A DNA stretch of 64,000 nucleotides, taken from the NCBI RefSeq assembly GCF_900101545.1, contig NZ_FMZU01000013.1, forward strand, positions 152,949 through 216,948, given 5' to 3'. The notes under the pieces are model-generated. The model searched no databases, was not told the origin of the DNA, and was given only the letters and a program-made list of their open reading frames with translations. The DNA is from Variovorax sp. CF079 (GTDB taxonomy: Bacteria; Pseudomonadota; Gammaproteobacteria; Burkholderiales; Burkholderiaceae_C). Position numbers and translations under genes: made by a program. Shown here one piece after another: positions 9,211 to 18,377 of this stretch (the stretch's first letter is position 1; every line of letters starts with the position of its first letter).

Positions 9211-9266
9211 GTTCGCCCTGAGCTTGTCGAAGGGCCTCTCCCGGCTTCGACAAGCTCAGCCCGAAC
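9211..9266. repeat. Palindromic intergenic repeat (REP-like)
   Basis: The arms at 9211-9232 and 9245-9266 are 22 bases long and inverted, with only a CC/GG difference in the core and a 12-base spacer. The core GAGCTTGTCGAAG is a well-known dispersed extragenic palindrome in Comamonadaceae. It sits exactly in the yajC-secD gap, where it could form an RNA hairpin that adjusts relative expression. I saw only one copy in this window. Confidence 0.75.
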
Positions 9267-9293
9267 GGTTCGGCTCAATTTCCAAGCGCGATC

Positions 9294-11174
9294 ATGAACC
9301 GTTACCCGGTCTGGAAGTACGCGATCATCGTGATCGTGCTGCTCGTGGGGCTGATCTACGCCCTGCCCAATTTCTTCGGCGAGGCGCCTGCGGTGCAGGT
9401 GTCCGCGGGCAAGTCGACCGTCAAGGTCGATGCCGGCACTCAGGCCCGCGTGGCCGAGGCGCTGAAGGCCGCCGGCCTCACGCCCGACCTGTTGACGCTG
9501 GACGCCACCTCGGTGCGCGCGCGCTTCGCCAGCACCGACGACCAGCTGAAGGCGCGCGACGTGCTGCAGCGCGCGCTGGTGCCGGATCCGAGCGACCCGC
9601 CCTACATCGTGGCGCTCAACCTGGTGTCGCGCTCGCCGGCCTGGCTCGCCGCGCTGCACGCCTACCCGATGTACCTGGGCCTGGACCTGCGCGGCGGCGT
9701 CGACTTTCTCCTGCAGGTCGACATGAAGGGTGCCATCGACAAGCGGGCCGAGTCCTTCGCCAATGACCTGCGCTCCGGCCTGCGCGACAAGAGCGTCCGC
9801 GGCACCTCGGTCACCCGCAACGGCCAGACCATCGAGGTGCGCTTCCGCGATGCCGCCGGGCTGGAAGCGGCCAAGGCGCTGATCCAGGACCAGTTCACCG
9901 ACCTCGCGACGACCGACAGCCAGGAAGGCAGCGAGTGGAAGCTCGTCGCCACCATCAAGCCCGAGGCCGCGCGCCGGCTGCAGGACGCGGCGCTCAAGCA
10001 GAACATCACGACCCTGCACAACCGGATCAACGAGCTCGGCGTGGCCGAGCCGGTGATCCAGCAGCAGGGCCTGGACCGCATCGTGGTGCAGCTGCCGGGC
10101 GTGCAGGACACGGCCAAGGCCAAGGACATCCTGGGCCGCACCGCCACGCTCGAGATGCGCCTGGTGGACGAGTCCGCCGAAGGCCGCGCGGCCGAAACCG
10201 GCAGCGGCCCGGTGCCCTTCGGCTCCGAGAAATTCCTCGACCGCGAAGGCCGCCCCGTCATCGTCAAGAAGCAGGTGCTGGTGACCGGCGAGAACCTCAC
10301 CGATGCGCAACCCGGCTTCGATTCGCAGACCCAACAGCCCAAGGTCGACCTGACCATGGACGCCAAGGGCGGCCGCATCATGCGCGACGTGAGCCGCGAG
10401 AACTTCCGCAAGCGCATGGCGATGCTGATCTTCGAAAAGGGCAAGGGCGAGGTCCTGACCGCACCGTCGATCAACGGCGAGCTCGGCAACCGCTTCCAGA
10501 TCTCGGGTTCGATGACCGTGGTCGAGGCCAACGACCTCGCGCTGCTGCTGCGTGCCGGCTCGCTGGCCGCGCCGATGGAAATCATCCAGGAACGCACCAT
10601 CGGCCCGAGCCTGGGCGCCGACAACATCCAGAAGGGCTTCGACAGCGTGATGTACGGCTTCGCCGCGATCATGGTGTTCATGTGCCTCTACTACGCGCTG
10701 TTCGGCGTGTTCTCGTCGATCGCGCTGGCGGTCAACCTGCTGCTCCTGGTGGCGGTGCTGTCGATGCTGCAGGCCACGCTCACGCTGCCCGGCATCGCGG
10801 CCATGGCGCTCGCGATCGGCGTGGCCATCGACTCCAACGTGCTGATCAACGAGCGCGTGCGCGAGGAGCTGCGCGGCGGCGCCTCGCCGCAGGCGGCCAT
10901 CCATGCGGGCTACGACCGCGCCTGGGGCACGATTCTCGATTCCAACGTGACCACCCTGATCGCGGGCATCGCGCTGCTGGCCTTCGGCTCGGGCCCGGTG
11001 CGCGGCTTCGCCGTGGTGCACTGCATCGGCATCGTCACCTCCATGTTCTCGGCGGTGTTCTTCTCGCGCGGCCTGGTGAACTTCTGGTACGGCAGCAAGA
11101 AGAAGCTCAAGAGCCTGTCGATCGGTACGGTCTGGAAGCCGGACGCCAGCAAGGCCACGGCCGACGCCAAGTAA
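9294..11174 (+). CDS. secD: Protein translocase subunit SecD
   Basis: 626-residue RND-type membrane protein that uses proton-motive force to help complete export through SecYEG. The first helix is at residues 7-27. A large periplasmic P1 region contains the conserved GLDLRGGVDFLLQVD segment at about 123. The five C-terminal helices start near residue 450 and include the IAMALAIGVAIDSNVLINERVREE block that carries the proton-relay Asp. It lies between yajC and secF, separated from secF by 12 bases. Length and motifs match the family; nothing is missing. Confidence 0.97.
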   Translation: MNRYPVWKYAIIVIVLLVGLIYALPNFFGEAPAVQVSAGKSTVKVDAGTQARVAEALKAAGLTPDLLTLDATSVRARFASTDDQLKARDVLQRALVPDPSDPPYIVALNLVSRSPAWLAALHAYPMYLGLDLRGGVDFLLQVDMKGAIDKRAESFANDLRSGLRDKSVRGTSVTRNGQTIEVRFRDAAGLEAAKALIQDQFTDLATTDSQEGSEWKLVATIKPEAARRLQDAALKQNITTLHNRINELGVAEPVIQQQGLDRIVVQLPGVQDTAKAKDILGRTATLEMRLVDESAEGRAAETGSGPVPFGSEKFLDREGRPVIVKKQVLVTGENLTDAQPGFDSQTQQPKVDLTMDAKGGRIMRDVSRENFRKRMAMLIFEKGKGEVLTAPSINGELGNRFQISGSMTVVEANDLALLLRAGSLAAPMEIIQERTIGPSLGADNIQKGFDSVMYGFAAIMVFMCLYYALFGVFSSIALAVNLLLLVAVLSMLQATLTLPGIAAMALAIGVAIDSNVLINERVREELRGGASPQAAIHAGYDRAWGTILDSNVTTLIAGIALLAFGSGPVRGFAVVHCIGIVTSMFSAVFFSRGLVNFWYGSKKKLKSLSIGTVWKPDASKATADAK

Positions 11175-11186
11175 GGGAACACAAAA

Positions 11187-12140
11187 ATGGAGTTCTTCCG
11201 AATCCACCGGACCATCCCGTTCATGCGCCATGCGCTGGTGCTGAACGCGATCTCCGTCATCACCTTCCTGCTGGCGGTGTTCTTCCTGTTTCATCGCGGG
11301 CTGCACTTGTCGGTCGAGTTCACCGGCGGCACCGTGATGGAGGTCGCCTACCAGCAGTCGGTCGACGTCGGCAAGGTGCGCGAAACCATCGGCAAGCTCG
11401 GCTACCCCGACGTGCAGGTGCAGAACTTCGGCACCTCGCGCGACGTGCAGATCCGCCTGCCGGTGCAGAAAGGCCAGACCTCGGCCCAGCAGAGCGAGCA
11501 GGTGATGGCCGCCCTCAAGGCGGTCGACCCATCGGCCACCCTGCGCGGCAACGAATTCGTCGGCCCGCAGGTGGGCGAGGAGCTCACCACCAACGGCCTC
11601 AAGGCGCTGGGCATGGTGGTGGTCGGCATCATGATCTACCTGGCCTTCCGCTTCGAATGGAAGTTCGCGCTCGCCACCGTGCTGGCCAACCTGCACGACG
11701 TGGTGATCATCCTGGGCTTCTTCGCCTTCTTCCAGTGGGAGTTCTCGCTGGCGGTGCTGGCGGCGGTGCTGGCGGTGCTGGGATATTCGGTCAACGAGTC
11801 GGTGGTCATCTTCGACCGGGTGCGCGAGAACTTCCGGCGCTACCGCAAGATGACGACGCGCGAGGTCATCGACAACGCGATCACCTCGACCATCAGCCGC
11901 ACCATCATCACGCACGGTTGCACCCAGCTGGTGGTGCTTTCGATGTTCTTCTTCGGCGGCCCGACGCTGCACTATTTCGCGCTGGCGCTGACCATCGGCA
12001 TCCTGTTCGGCATCTACTCGTCGGCTTTCGTGGCGGCGGCGATCGCGATGTGGCTGGGCGTCAAGCGGGAGGACCTGGTCAAGGGGCCGATCAAGCGCGA
12101 GGGCGATCCGGACGATCCGAACGCAGGCGCCACCGTGTGA
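11187..12140 (+). CDS. secF: Protein translocase subunit SecF
   Basis: 317-residue partner of SecD with six transmembrane helices. The N-terminal FRIHRTIPFMRHAL precedes helix 1. The P4 periplasmic region includes LSVEFTGGTVMEV. The C-terminal part has VLAVLGYSVNESVVIFDRVREN, the SecF counterpart of the SecD Asp-containing helix, and TSTISRTIITHGC. It begins 12 bases after secD and ends the translocase operon. The following 128-base gap leads to the unrelated DUF1631 gene. Confidence 0.97.
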   Translation: MEFFRIHRTIPFMRHALVLNAISVITFLLAVFFLFHRGLHLSVEFTGGTVMEVAYQQSVDVGKVRETIGKLGYPDVQVQNFGTSRDVQIRLPVQKGQTSAQQSEQVMAALKAVDPSATLRGNEFVGPQVGEELTTNGLKALGMVVVGIMIYLAFRFEWKFALATVLANLHDVVIILGFFAFFQWEFSLAVLAAVLAVLGYSVNESVVIFDRVRENFRRYRKMTTREVIDNAITSTISRTIITHGCTQLVVLSMFFFGGPTLHYFALALTIGILFGIYSSAFVAAAIAMWLGVKREDLVKGPIKREGDPDDPNAGATV

Positions 12141-12268
12141 ACGGCGCGCCCTCGGCCCCGACTTTCGTCTGTTGGGGTTGCTGCCGAGCGGGGTCTGCTC
12201 TTGTGCGGTTACGCTTCCCGAGGCAAGCTCGCGCCTGAAACGTTTTTAATTAGCCGTCGCTACTGTCC

Positions 12269-14719
12269 ATGATCTCGCGGTCTCCAGCTTCCTCCCAGCA
12301 ACTCGCTCGCGAGACGCGCGAACGCTTCGTCGCCGCCACCGAAGGTGCGATCCCGCCGGTCGCCCACGCGATCCGCGAGCGGCTGGCCGCCCTCGCCGGA
12401 ATGACCGGCAACGTGCGCCAGATGCAGGAGAACCGCGACGACTACATCGCTTTCCAGGCCCAGGGGTCGAGCTGGGTGCCGCTGTCGCAGACTGCATGGC
12501 GCAAGGCGCTGATCGGCAGTACCGGCAGCGGGCCTTCGGTCAACTCGCTGTCGCGCCTCGAACTGATCGGCGACGAGGTGGTGGAGACCGGCATCCTGTA
12601 CTCCCGCCTGGCCCAGGCGATCCAGGACAAGGCCAGCTTCGAGCTCAACGACCTGCGGCTGCGCATCCAGCATCTCGAAGGCACGGCCGAGCTCAACGCC
12701 AAGGACATCCTCAAGCCCGAGGCGCTGGCCAAAGTGCTGGTCGACCAGTGGCTGGCCGCCGGCCTGAGCCGCAGCCTCTGGACCAAGGTGCAGGACGTGG
12801 TGCAGCACCAGCTGGTCGACGTGATCGTCAAGGCCTACAAGGAATCCAATGCCTTCCTGATCGAGAAGGGCGTGATGCCCGAGATCGATCTCAAGAGCTT
12901 CGTCAAGCGCACGGGCAGCGTCAGCTCCGGCACGGCGACGCTCGGGACCAGTTTTGCCCATGCCGGCAGCGCGCCGATGGGCGTGGGCGGCCCGCCCGTT
13001 GCCTTCGGGGCGCCCCCGGGCAGCTTCGCGCCGGCGGCGATCGGCGTCGGCCGCGGACCGGGCACTGCCGGCGGCGACACGCTGGTCGCGACCGGCGGTT
13101 CACCGCTGGTCCTTGCACGCCAGCGGGCGCAGGGCGTGCTGCTCAATCTCAAGCGCTTCGTGACCGCGCGCATCGGCGGCGATCTCTCCCAGCAGCGCGC
13201 AGCGGCGGCGGGCAGCATGGCAGCAGGCGGCGGTCACGGCGGTCACGGCGGTCACGGCGGTCACGGTGGTCACGGTGGTCACGGTGGTCACGGCGGTCAC
13301 GGGGGTGGCGGGGGTGGCGGTGTGGGCCTCGGCGCACCAGCCTTCGCCGCCGCGATCGCCGATGCGGAAGCGGCCTACCAGATGATGTCCTCGCAGTACG
13401 TGGTCGGCGACGAGGCCACGGCGATTCACCAGACCGCGGCCGAAATGCGCCGGCGCACCAGCGAACTCAAGAAAAAGGCGCCGACCACCGCCGACAAGGC
13501 CACGGTCGAGATCGTGGCGCTGATGTTCCAGGCCATCCTCGCCGAGGAGCGCATCCCGTTCTCGGCGCGCGTGTGGTTCGCGCGGCTGCAGATGCCGGTG
13601 CTGCGCGTCGCGATCGCCGAGCCGGAATTCTTCGGCACGCTGCAGCACCCCGCGCGCATGCTGATCGACCGCATGGGTTCCTGCGTGATGGGCTTCGACG
13701 CCGCCGCCATTTCGGGCAGCGCACTGGAGGGCGAGATCCGCCGCGTGGTCCAGGTGATCGAGCAGTACCCCGAAACCGGCCAGCGCGTGTTCAAGCTGGT
13801 GTTCGACGAATTCGTCGCCTTCCTCAACAAGTACCTGACGCAGAGCGACGCCACCCAGCGCCTGATGAGCGTGGCGCAGCAGGTCGAGCAGAAGGAGACG
13901 ATGGCGATCCAGTACACCATCGAGTTGCGCAAGATGCTCAATGACATGCCGGTGCGCGAGGAGATCCGTGAGTTCCTGTTCAAGGTCTGGGCCGAGGTGC
14001 TCGCGATCGCGGCGCTGCGCCACGGCGCCCAGGACGAGCAGACGGTGACGCTCAAGCGCGCCGCTTCCGACCTGGTGTGGGCTGCGAGCGCCAAGCCCAA
14101 CCGCAACGACCGCGCCCGCGTGATCCAGGACCTGCCCCAGCTGCTGCAGCGCCTGCGCCAGGGCATGAGCCTGCTGGGCATCGTCGGCGATCCGCAGGAG
14201 GCGCACATCAAGACCATCGGCGCCACCTTGTCCGATGCCTTCCTGTCGAAGACCGAGGCCATTCCGCCGGCCAAGATCGAGGCCATGGCCAAGCGCTTGG
14301 CCAACCTCGAGGATTTCGTTTCCGACGACGACGGTGCGACCGACCTGCCGCTGGACGCCGCCAGCATCGAGCTGCTGCTCGGGGTCGATGCGGCATCGCT
14401 CGAGATCGTGCCCGACACCGGCACCAAGGTCGGCGAGGACATGCTCGCGTGGGCGCGCGAACTCCAGGTCGGCACCTGGTTCATGCTCGACCACAACGAC
14501 CGCGTGAGCCAGGTGCAGTTCGTCTGGCGCAGCGAGCGCAAGCAGTTGCACCTGTTCGCGTCGAGCGACGGGCGCAGCTTCCTGGTCCAGGTCGGGCGCT
14601 TGGCGTCCTATCTGCAGGCGGGTCTTCTGGTGCCGGCCGAGGAGGAAACGCTCACGGTGCGGGCCACGCGCGAGGCGCTGGCCAAGCTGGATGCCAATCC
14701 GGAGCGGCTGCTGAACTAG
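12269..14719 (+). CDS. DUF1631 family protein with a Gly-Gly-His repeat
   Basis: 816-residue soluble protein of the DUF1631 family, whose function is not known to me. It is mostly alpha-helical with no signal peptide or membrane segment. A low-complexity linker at about residues 230-365 separates an N-terminal part from a longer C-terminal part. The linker is Gly/Ala/Pro-rich and contains eight consecutive Gly-Gly-His triplets (321-344) followed by a glycine run. The C-terminal segment near LQVGTWFMLDHNDRVSQVQFVWRS resembles a PilZ-like beta-barrel turn, but I cannot confirm this. It stands alone between secF and the convergent smg gene. Confidence 0.85.
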   Translation: MISRSPASSQQLARETRERFVAATEGAIPPVAHAIRERLAALAGMTGNVRQMQENRDDYIAFQAQGSSWVPLSQTAWRKALIGSTGSGPSVNSLSRLELIGDEVVETGILYSRLAQAIQDKASFELNDLRLRIQHLEGTAELNAKDILKPEALAKVLVDQWLAAGLSRSLWTKVQDVVQHQLVDVIVKAYKESNAFLIEKGVMPEIDLKSFVKRTGSVSSGTATLGTSFAHAGSAPMGVGGPPVAFGAPPGSFAPAAIGVGRGPGTAGGDTLVATGGSPLVLARQRAQGVLLNLKRFVTARIGGDLSQQRAAAAGSMAAGGGHGGHGGHGGHGGHGGHGGHGGHGGGGGGGVGLGAPAFAAAIADAEAAYQMMSSQYVVGDEATAIHQTAAEMRRRTSELKKKAPTTADKATVEIVALMFQAILAEERIPFSARVWFARLQMPVLRVAIAEPEFFGTLQHPARMLIDRMGSCVMGFDAAAISGSALEGEIRRVVQVIEQYPETGQRVFKLVFDEFVAFLNKYLTQSDATQRLMSVAQQVEQKETMAIQYTIELRKMLNDMPVREEIREFLFKVWAEVLAIAALRHGAQDEQTVTLKRAASDLVWAASAKPNRNDRARVIQDLPQLLQRLRQGMSLLGIVGDPQEAHIKTIGATLSDAFLSKTEAIPPAKIEAMAKRLANLEDFVSDDDGATDLPLDAASIELLLGVDAASLEIVPDTGTKVGEDMLAWARELQVGTWFMLDHNDRVSQVQFVWRSERKQLHLFASSDGRSFLVQVGRLASYLQAGLLVPAEEETLTVRATREALAKLDANPERLLN
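13229..13300 (+). repeat. Eight tandem 9-bp units encoding (Gly-Gly-His)8
   Basis: Eight units of GGYGGTCAC, differing only at the third base of the first codon (C or T), lie in frame inside the DUF1631 gene. Copy-number change keeps frame, so length variation between strains is expected. The histidines are spaced to allow metal binding, though no function is shown by sequence alone. Confidence 0.95.
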
Positions 14720-14725
14720 CCGGCT

Positions 14726-15241
14726 TCAGTGCGCGACGCGGCCTGTCGTGTCGTCGCATAGCTCGTCGAGCACCAGCGCATCGGGCTCGACGCCGGTGCT
14801 CCAGTGCACCATCAGCACGATGATCTTGAGCTCGTCGAGCGCCAGCGGGTCGCCCGATGTGGCCATGGCGCGATCGATCACGATCTCGCGCATGCCGGGG
14901 GGCAGCACGCTCGCGGACTCGAGGAAGCTGATGAAGCCCAGGCATTCGGCGCCCAGGTGTTCCTGCTCGGCGGTCGAATAGACGCGCATCGAACCCGGCG
15001 ATTCGGGCAAGGCGGCATCGTTCGGGCTGCGCGCGCTCACCGTGGCGCTGGTCCCGTCGGCGTGCCGGGTCAGTTGCACGCCCTGGGTGGCGAGGCTCAG
15101 GCCGTCGAGCCAGCGCAGTGCGTCGCGGATCTCTTCCGCATCGAAGCCCTGCGCGCTGAGCTTGCGGCCCAGTTGCTCGGGCTCGGGACACGCATCGCCG
15201 CGCCAGTAGTTTTCGTAGACATACACGAGCACTTCGAACAT
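14726..15241 (-). CDS. smg: Smg family protein (DUF494)
   Basis: 171 residues, beginning MFEVLVYVYENYW and ending VLDELCDDTTGRVAH, as in the Smg/DUF494 family that almost always sits next to dprA in beta- and gammaproteobacteria. Function unproven. It is acidic, soluble and without cysteine motifs. The start at 15241 is chosen from the family's N-terminus; the frame is open further upstream into dprA. A TATATT box ends six bases before the ATG and no Shine-Dalgarno is visible, so a leaderless transcript is possible. Confidence 0.9.
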   Translation of the reverse strand: MFEVLVYVYENYWRGDACPEPEQLGRKLSAQGFDAEEIRDALRWLDGLSLATQGVQLTRHADGTSATVSARSPNDAALPESPGSMRVYSTAEQEHLGAECLGFISFLESASVLPPGMREIVIDRAMATSGDPLALDELKIIVLMVHWSTGVEPDALVLDELCDDTTGRVAH

Positions 15242-15247
15242 GGGGCC

Positions 15248-15253
15248 AATATA
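15248..15253 (-). promoter_or_regulatory. Candidate -10 box of smg (leaderless)
   Basis: TATATT on the minus strand, six bases from the smg start codon. There is no convincing -35 hexamer and no Shine-Dalgarno. Confidence 0.35.
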
Positions 15254-15309
15254 GCCCACTCGGCGCGCCTGGCCCGCTGCGTTGTTCGAACGCGACGCCG
15301 CCAGCCCTG

Positions 15310-16442
15310 CGCAACGCGCTGGAACAGGCCGCCGGGCAGGCGGGCGACGCTGACGGCGAGTTCGAGCTCGAGCAGTTGCGCCTGCAGCTCGGCGGCGCTG
15401 AAGCCGGTGCGTGCGCACAGCGCATCGAGCCTCACCGGGTCGTAGCCCATGTCGTGCAGGAGCCCGTGTTCCGCGTCGGCATCGGCGTCCTGCGCCGTCG
15501 GATTCGCAGCAGCAGAAGCCGTGGCGCCGTCCAGGCGCAACTCTTCGAGCACGTCGCCCACCGTCTCGACCAGCTTCGCACCCTGGCGGATCAAGGCATG
15601 GCAGCCGCGCGACAGCGGCGAGTGGATCGAGCCGGGAATGGCGAACACCTCCTTGCCCTGCTCGGTCGCGAGCCTGGCGGTGTGATCAGCGAGCCCGACT
15701 GCAGCGCGGCCTCCACCACCAGCGTGCCGCGCGAGAGGTCGGCAATGATGCGGTTGCGCTTGGGGAAGTTCTGGTTGAGCGGCGGCGTGCCGAGCGGGAA
15801 CTCGCTCACGATCAGGCCGCAGGCTGCGATGCGGTGCGCCAGCTCGCGGTGCCTGGCCGGGTAGACGCGGTCCAGTCCCGTGCCGACCACGGCCACCGTC
15901 ACCGGGCGGCCCGGGTCATCGGGTGCATCGAGCGCGCCCTCGTGGGCCGCGCCGTCGACGCCGAGCGCAAGCCCCCGACACCACCGGAATTCCGGCTTCG
16001 CCGAAGGCCCGGGCGAAGGCGCGCGCATTCGACGCGCCCTGCTGCGTCGGATTACGGCTGCCGACCATGGCGACGCTGTTCCCGAGCTGCGTGAGATACA
16101 GCGCTGGCGCGCCCAGCAGGTAGAGCATCAGCGGCGGGTCCGCCATCTCGAGCAGCGAGGCGGGATAGCCGGGATCGCCCAAGGTCAGGATGCGCCGCGT
16201 GGCGCCTTCTTCGGTGCCTTGCAGCCATTCGAGGGTCTGGTCGAGCAGTGCCGGAGTTCGTCCGGTGCGCGAAGCAGGGCCTGCGCCTGCGCGTCCGTCA
16301 CGAGCTGCTGCAGCGCCGCCGGCGACTGCACGAAAACGCCCGCAGGCAGCCCGAAGGCCGCGAGCAGCTTGCGCGCTGCCGTGTTGCCGATGCCCGGCGT
16401 CAGCGTGAGCCGCAGCCAGCCCGCGAGTTCTTCACGTTCCAC
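15310..16442 (-). pseudogene. dprA: dprA (DNA processing protein) broken by three indels
   Basis: DprA loads RecA on incoming single-stranded DNA during natural transformation. All parts can be recognised but in alternating frames. These are an N-terminal helix-hairpin-helix part (MEREELAGWLRLTLTPGIGN), the Rossmann segment with AMVGSRNPTQQG, then GLALGVDGAAHEG and FPKRNRIIADLSRGTLVVEAA, then FAIPGSIHSPLSRG and a winged-helix end at LPGGLFQRVA. The shifts lie at about 16253 (one C missing from the coding strand), 15972-15976 (one extra G) and 15681-15684 (an extra AC). No stop occurs where the family normally ends; the last frame runs on into smg as far as 15097. Either real decay or, less likely at three sites, assembly error. 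Confidence 0.88.
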
Positions 16443-16463
16443 GCGAAGGAGGAAGAGGAGGTG

Positions 16464-17681
16464 TCAGGGGTTGATCAGCAGATCGCCGATGCGCGGGGCG
16501 TCGTTGATTTCGAGCACCAGCGCGTACGAGACCCGCTCGAACGGACGGAACACCATCAGCAGGCCGATGCGCTCGTTGGGCAGCTTCAGCGTCTCCTTGC
16601 CCGATCCGGTCTTGTCGATGATGGTTTCGCCGTTCTTGAGGATGGCCAGCACGTGGCCGTTCTCGATGCCGTCGAGGGTGCCCTTGTTGATCGCGACCAC
16701 CTGGTTCTGGGCCGCGAACTGCACCGCGTTGCCGTAGACCGAGACGATGCGGCCTTCCTCGATGGGCTGCTGGGGCGCGCGCGGCACGTAGCTCAGCAGC
16801 TGGCGGGGCGGTTCGGGCAGCAGGCGGTCGCCGGCGCGCATTTCCTCGCGCGCCGCCACGATGTCGACGGTCGCGGGCACCACGCTCTTGAGCTCCTTGC
16901 CTTCCACCATCTCGGTGACGCTCGACTCGCCGCGCTGCAGCTGGGCCTTGCCGAGGTACTGCGCCTCGTAGCCGAGGATCTCGCCGGTGCCGGGGTCCTT
17001 CAGCGGCGTCGCGTTGCGGAAGATGCGGAAGGTCTTGATCGGGCCGGCGGTTTCCACCAGCGGCGAGTTGACCTCGCCCCGCGCATAGGCGCGGTCGCCG
17101 CGCGCGAGCAGCACGCGGCTGTCGTTGCCCGCCACGATGCGCGGCGCCGTGAGCAGGGTCTCCTGGTCGACCACGATCGGCTCGCTCAGGAAGGGTTCGA
17201 TCAGGCTGGGGTTGAGCGTCGGCAGCGCCATGCCCGACAGCGATTCGAAACGTGTGCGGGGCGTCAGCTTGATGGTGCCTCCGTCGGCCACGCTCGAGCC
17301 GCCGCGGCGGGTGCTCAGGCGGGCGCGGCCGCCGGTCTTGTCGAGATAGAGCACCTGGCCTGGATAGATGAGGTGCGGATTGCGGATCTCGCCCATGTTC
17401 ATGCCCCAGAGCTCGGGCCAGCGCCAGGGGCTGCGCAGGTAAAGGCGGGAAACGGCCCACAGTGTGTCGCGGGGCTTGATCGTGTATTCGTCGGGCGCGT
17501 TCGGCGCCAGCTCGCTGAGCGGTACGCCGGTCTGCGCCGTCTGCTGGGCCGTGGCGCGCTGCTGCGGCGTAACGGGGTAGTTCTGCGCGAGGGCCGTCGT
17601 GCCGCTGCCCACCATGGCGATCATCGCCAGCGTGGCGAAGATGTTCGGACGCAGGCAGTCGTTGATTCGGAGTTGTTTCAT
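16464..17681 (-). CDS. LysM-domain exported protein
   Basis: 405 residues. A signal peptide at 1-33 (hydrophobic run ending TTALAQ) is followed by a LysM domain at about residues 62-115 (YTIKPRDTLWAVSRLYLRSP, then NPHLIYPGQVLYLD). The remaining 290 residues are beta-rich with no catalytic domain I recognise. It probably binds peptidoglycan in the periplasm. This gene between dprA and def is a conserved order in Burkholderiales. It is divergent from def across 162 bases. I chose the ATG at 17681 because it precedes the signal peptide; the frame is open far upstream in the shadow of def. Confidence 0.9.
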   Translation of the reverse strand: MKQLRINDCLRPNIFATLAMIAMVGSGTTALAQNYPVTPQQRATAQQTAQTGVPLSELAPNAPDEYTIKPRDTLWAVSRLYLRSPWRWPELWGMNMGEIRNPHLIYPGQVLYLDKTGGRARLSTRRGGSSVADGGTIKLTPRTRFESLSGMALPTLNPSLIEPFLSEPIVVDQETLLTAPRIVAGNDSRVLLARGDRAYARGEVNSPLVETAGPIKTFRIFRNATPLKDPGTGEILGYEAQYLGKAQLQRGESSVTEMVEGKELKSVVPATVDIVAAREEMRAGDRLLPEPPRQLLSYVPRAPQQPIEEGRIVSVYGNAVQFAAQNQVVAINKGTLDGIENGHVLAILKNGETIIDKTGSGKETLKLPNERIGLLMVFRPFERVSYALVLEINDAPRIGDLLINP

Positions 17682-17843
17682 GGTTTGATGGTGTGCACGC
17701 ACTACGCCCAGGGGGGCGTACGAATCCTCACAATTTGCAACGAATTTTGCGCTGAAGCCCTTGAAGGGGCAACGTTTATCAGGTCGCAGCGCGTCGTACC
17801 GTCGCGGAAATGGCGAAAATAACGACAATTTTTCCTCGCATTC
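17682..17843. promoter_or_regulatory. Divergent intergenic region between the LysM gene and def
   Basis: 162 bases holding the promoters of both genes. It is visibly richer in A/T than its surroundings near 17730-17780 and 17810-17840 (AAAATAACGACAATTTTT). I could not pick a single convincing -35/-10 pair on either strand. Confidence 0.4.
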
Positions 17844-18377
17844 ATGGCCAAAAGAACCATCCTGAGCTATCCCGACAAGCGCCTGCACACGGTCGCCAAG
17901 CCGGTGCAGGGCGTCGACGCGCGCATCAAGACGCTGGTCGCCGACATGATCGAAACCATGTACGAGGCGAACGGCATCGGCCTGGCCGCCACGCAGGTCG
18001 ACGTGCACGAACGGCTGGTGGTGATCGACATTTCCGAGGAGCGCAACCAGCCGCTGGTGCTGATCAATCCCGAGATCGAATGGGCGAGTGAGGAAAAAGT
18101 ACTCAACGAGGAGGGGTGCCTCTCGGTGCCCGGCATCTACGACGGCGTCGAGCGTGCAACCGCGGTGCGCGTGACCGCCCTCGACGCCAACGGCGAGCCC
18201 CAGACCATCGAGGCCGAGGGCCTGCTGGCAGTCTGCATCCAGCACGAGCTCGACCACCTGCTCGGCAAGGTTTTCGTCGAGTACCTCTCTCCCCTCAAGC
18301 GCAATCGCATCAAGAGCAAGCTGCTCAAGCAGCAGCGCGAAGACCAGAAGCTCGAACAACGGGAAGGACGGCGGTGA
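17844..18377 (+). CDS. def: Peptide deformylase
   Basis: 177-residue metalloenzyme that removes the N-formyl group from nascent proteins. All three signature motifs are present: GIGLAATQ (about residue 45), EGCLSVPG (about 90) and HELDH (about 133, the zinc- or iron-binding histidines and catalytic Glu). The C-terminus is a basic, Gln-rich helix. Its stop overlaps the GTG start of the lipoprotein gene, and fmt follows, so formylation and deformylation are encoded together. Confidence 0.98.
   Translation: MAKRTILSYPDKRLHTVAKPVQGVDARIKTLVADMIETMYEANGIGLAATQVDVHERLVVIDISEERNQPLVLINPEIEWASEEKVLNEEGCLSVPGIYDGVERATAVRVTALDANGEPQTIEAEGLLAVCIQHELDHLLGKVFVEYLSPLKRNRIKSKLLKQQREDQKLEQREGRR

Noticed and set aside
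8841..11972. 1043-codon minus-strand frame opposite yajC-secD-secF
   Set aside because: Runs across three well-identified genes and shows only low-complexity His/Arg/Asp/Gln composition.
13229..13300. Tandem array considered as a CRISPR or minisatellite
   Set aside because: Units are 9 bp with no spacers and lie in frame in a coding sequence.
15310..16442. Programmed frameshifting in dprA
   Set aside because: Three separate shifts, one a dinucleotide duplication, and loss of the normal stop are not consistent with a single recoding site.
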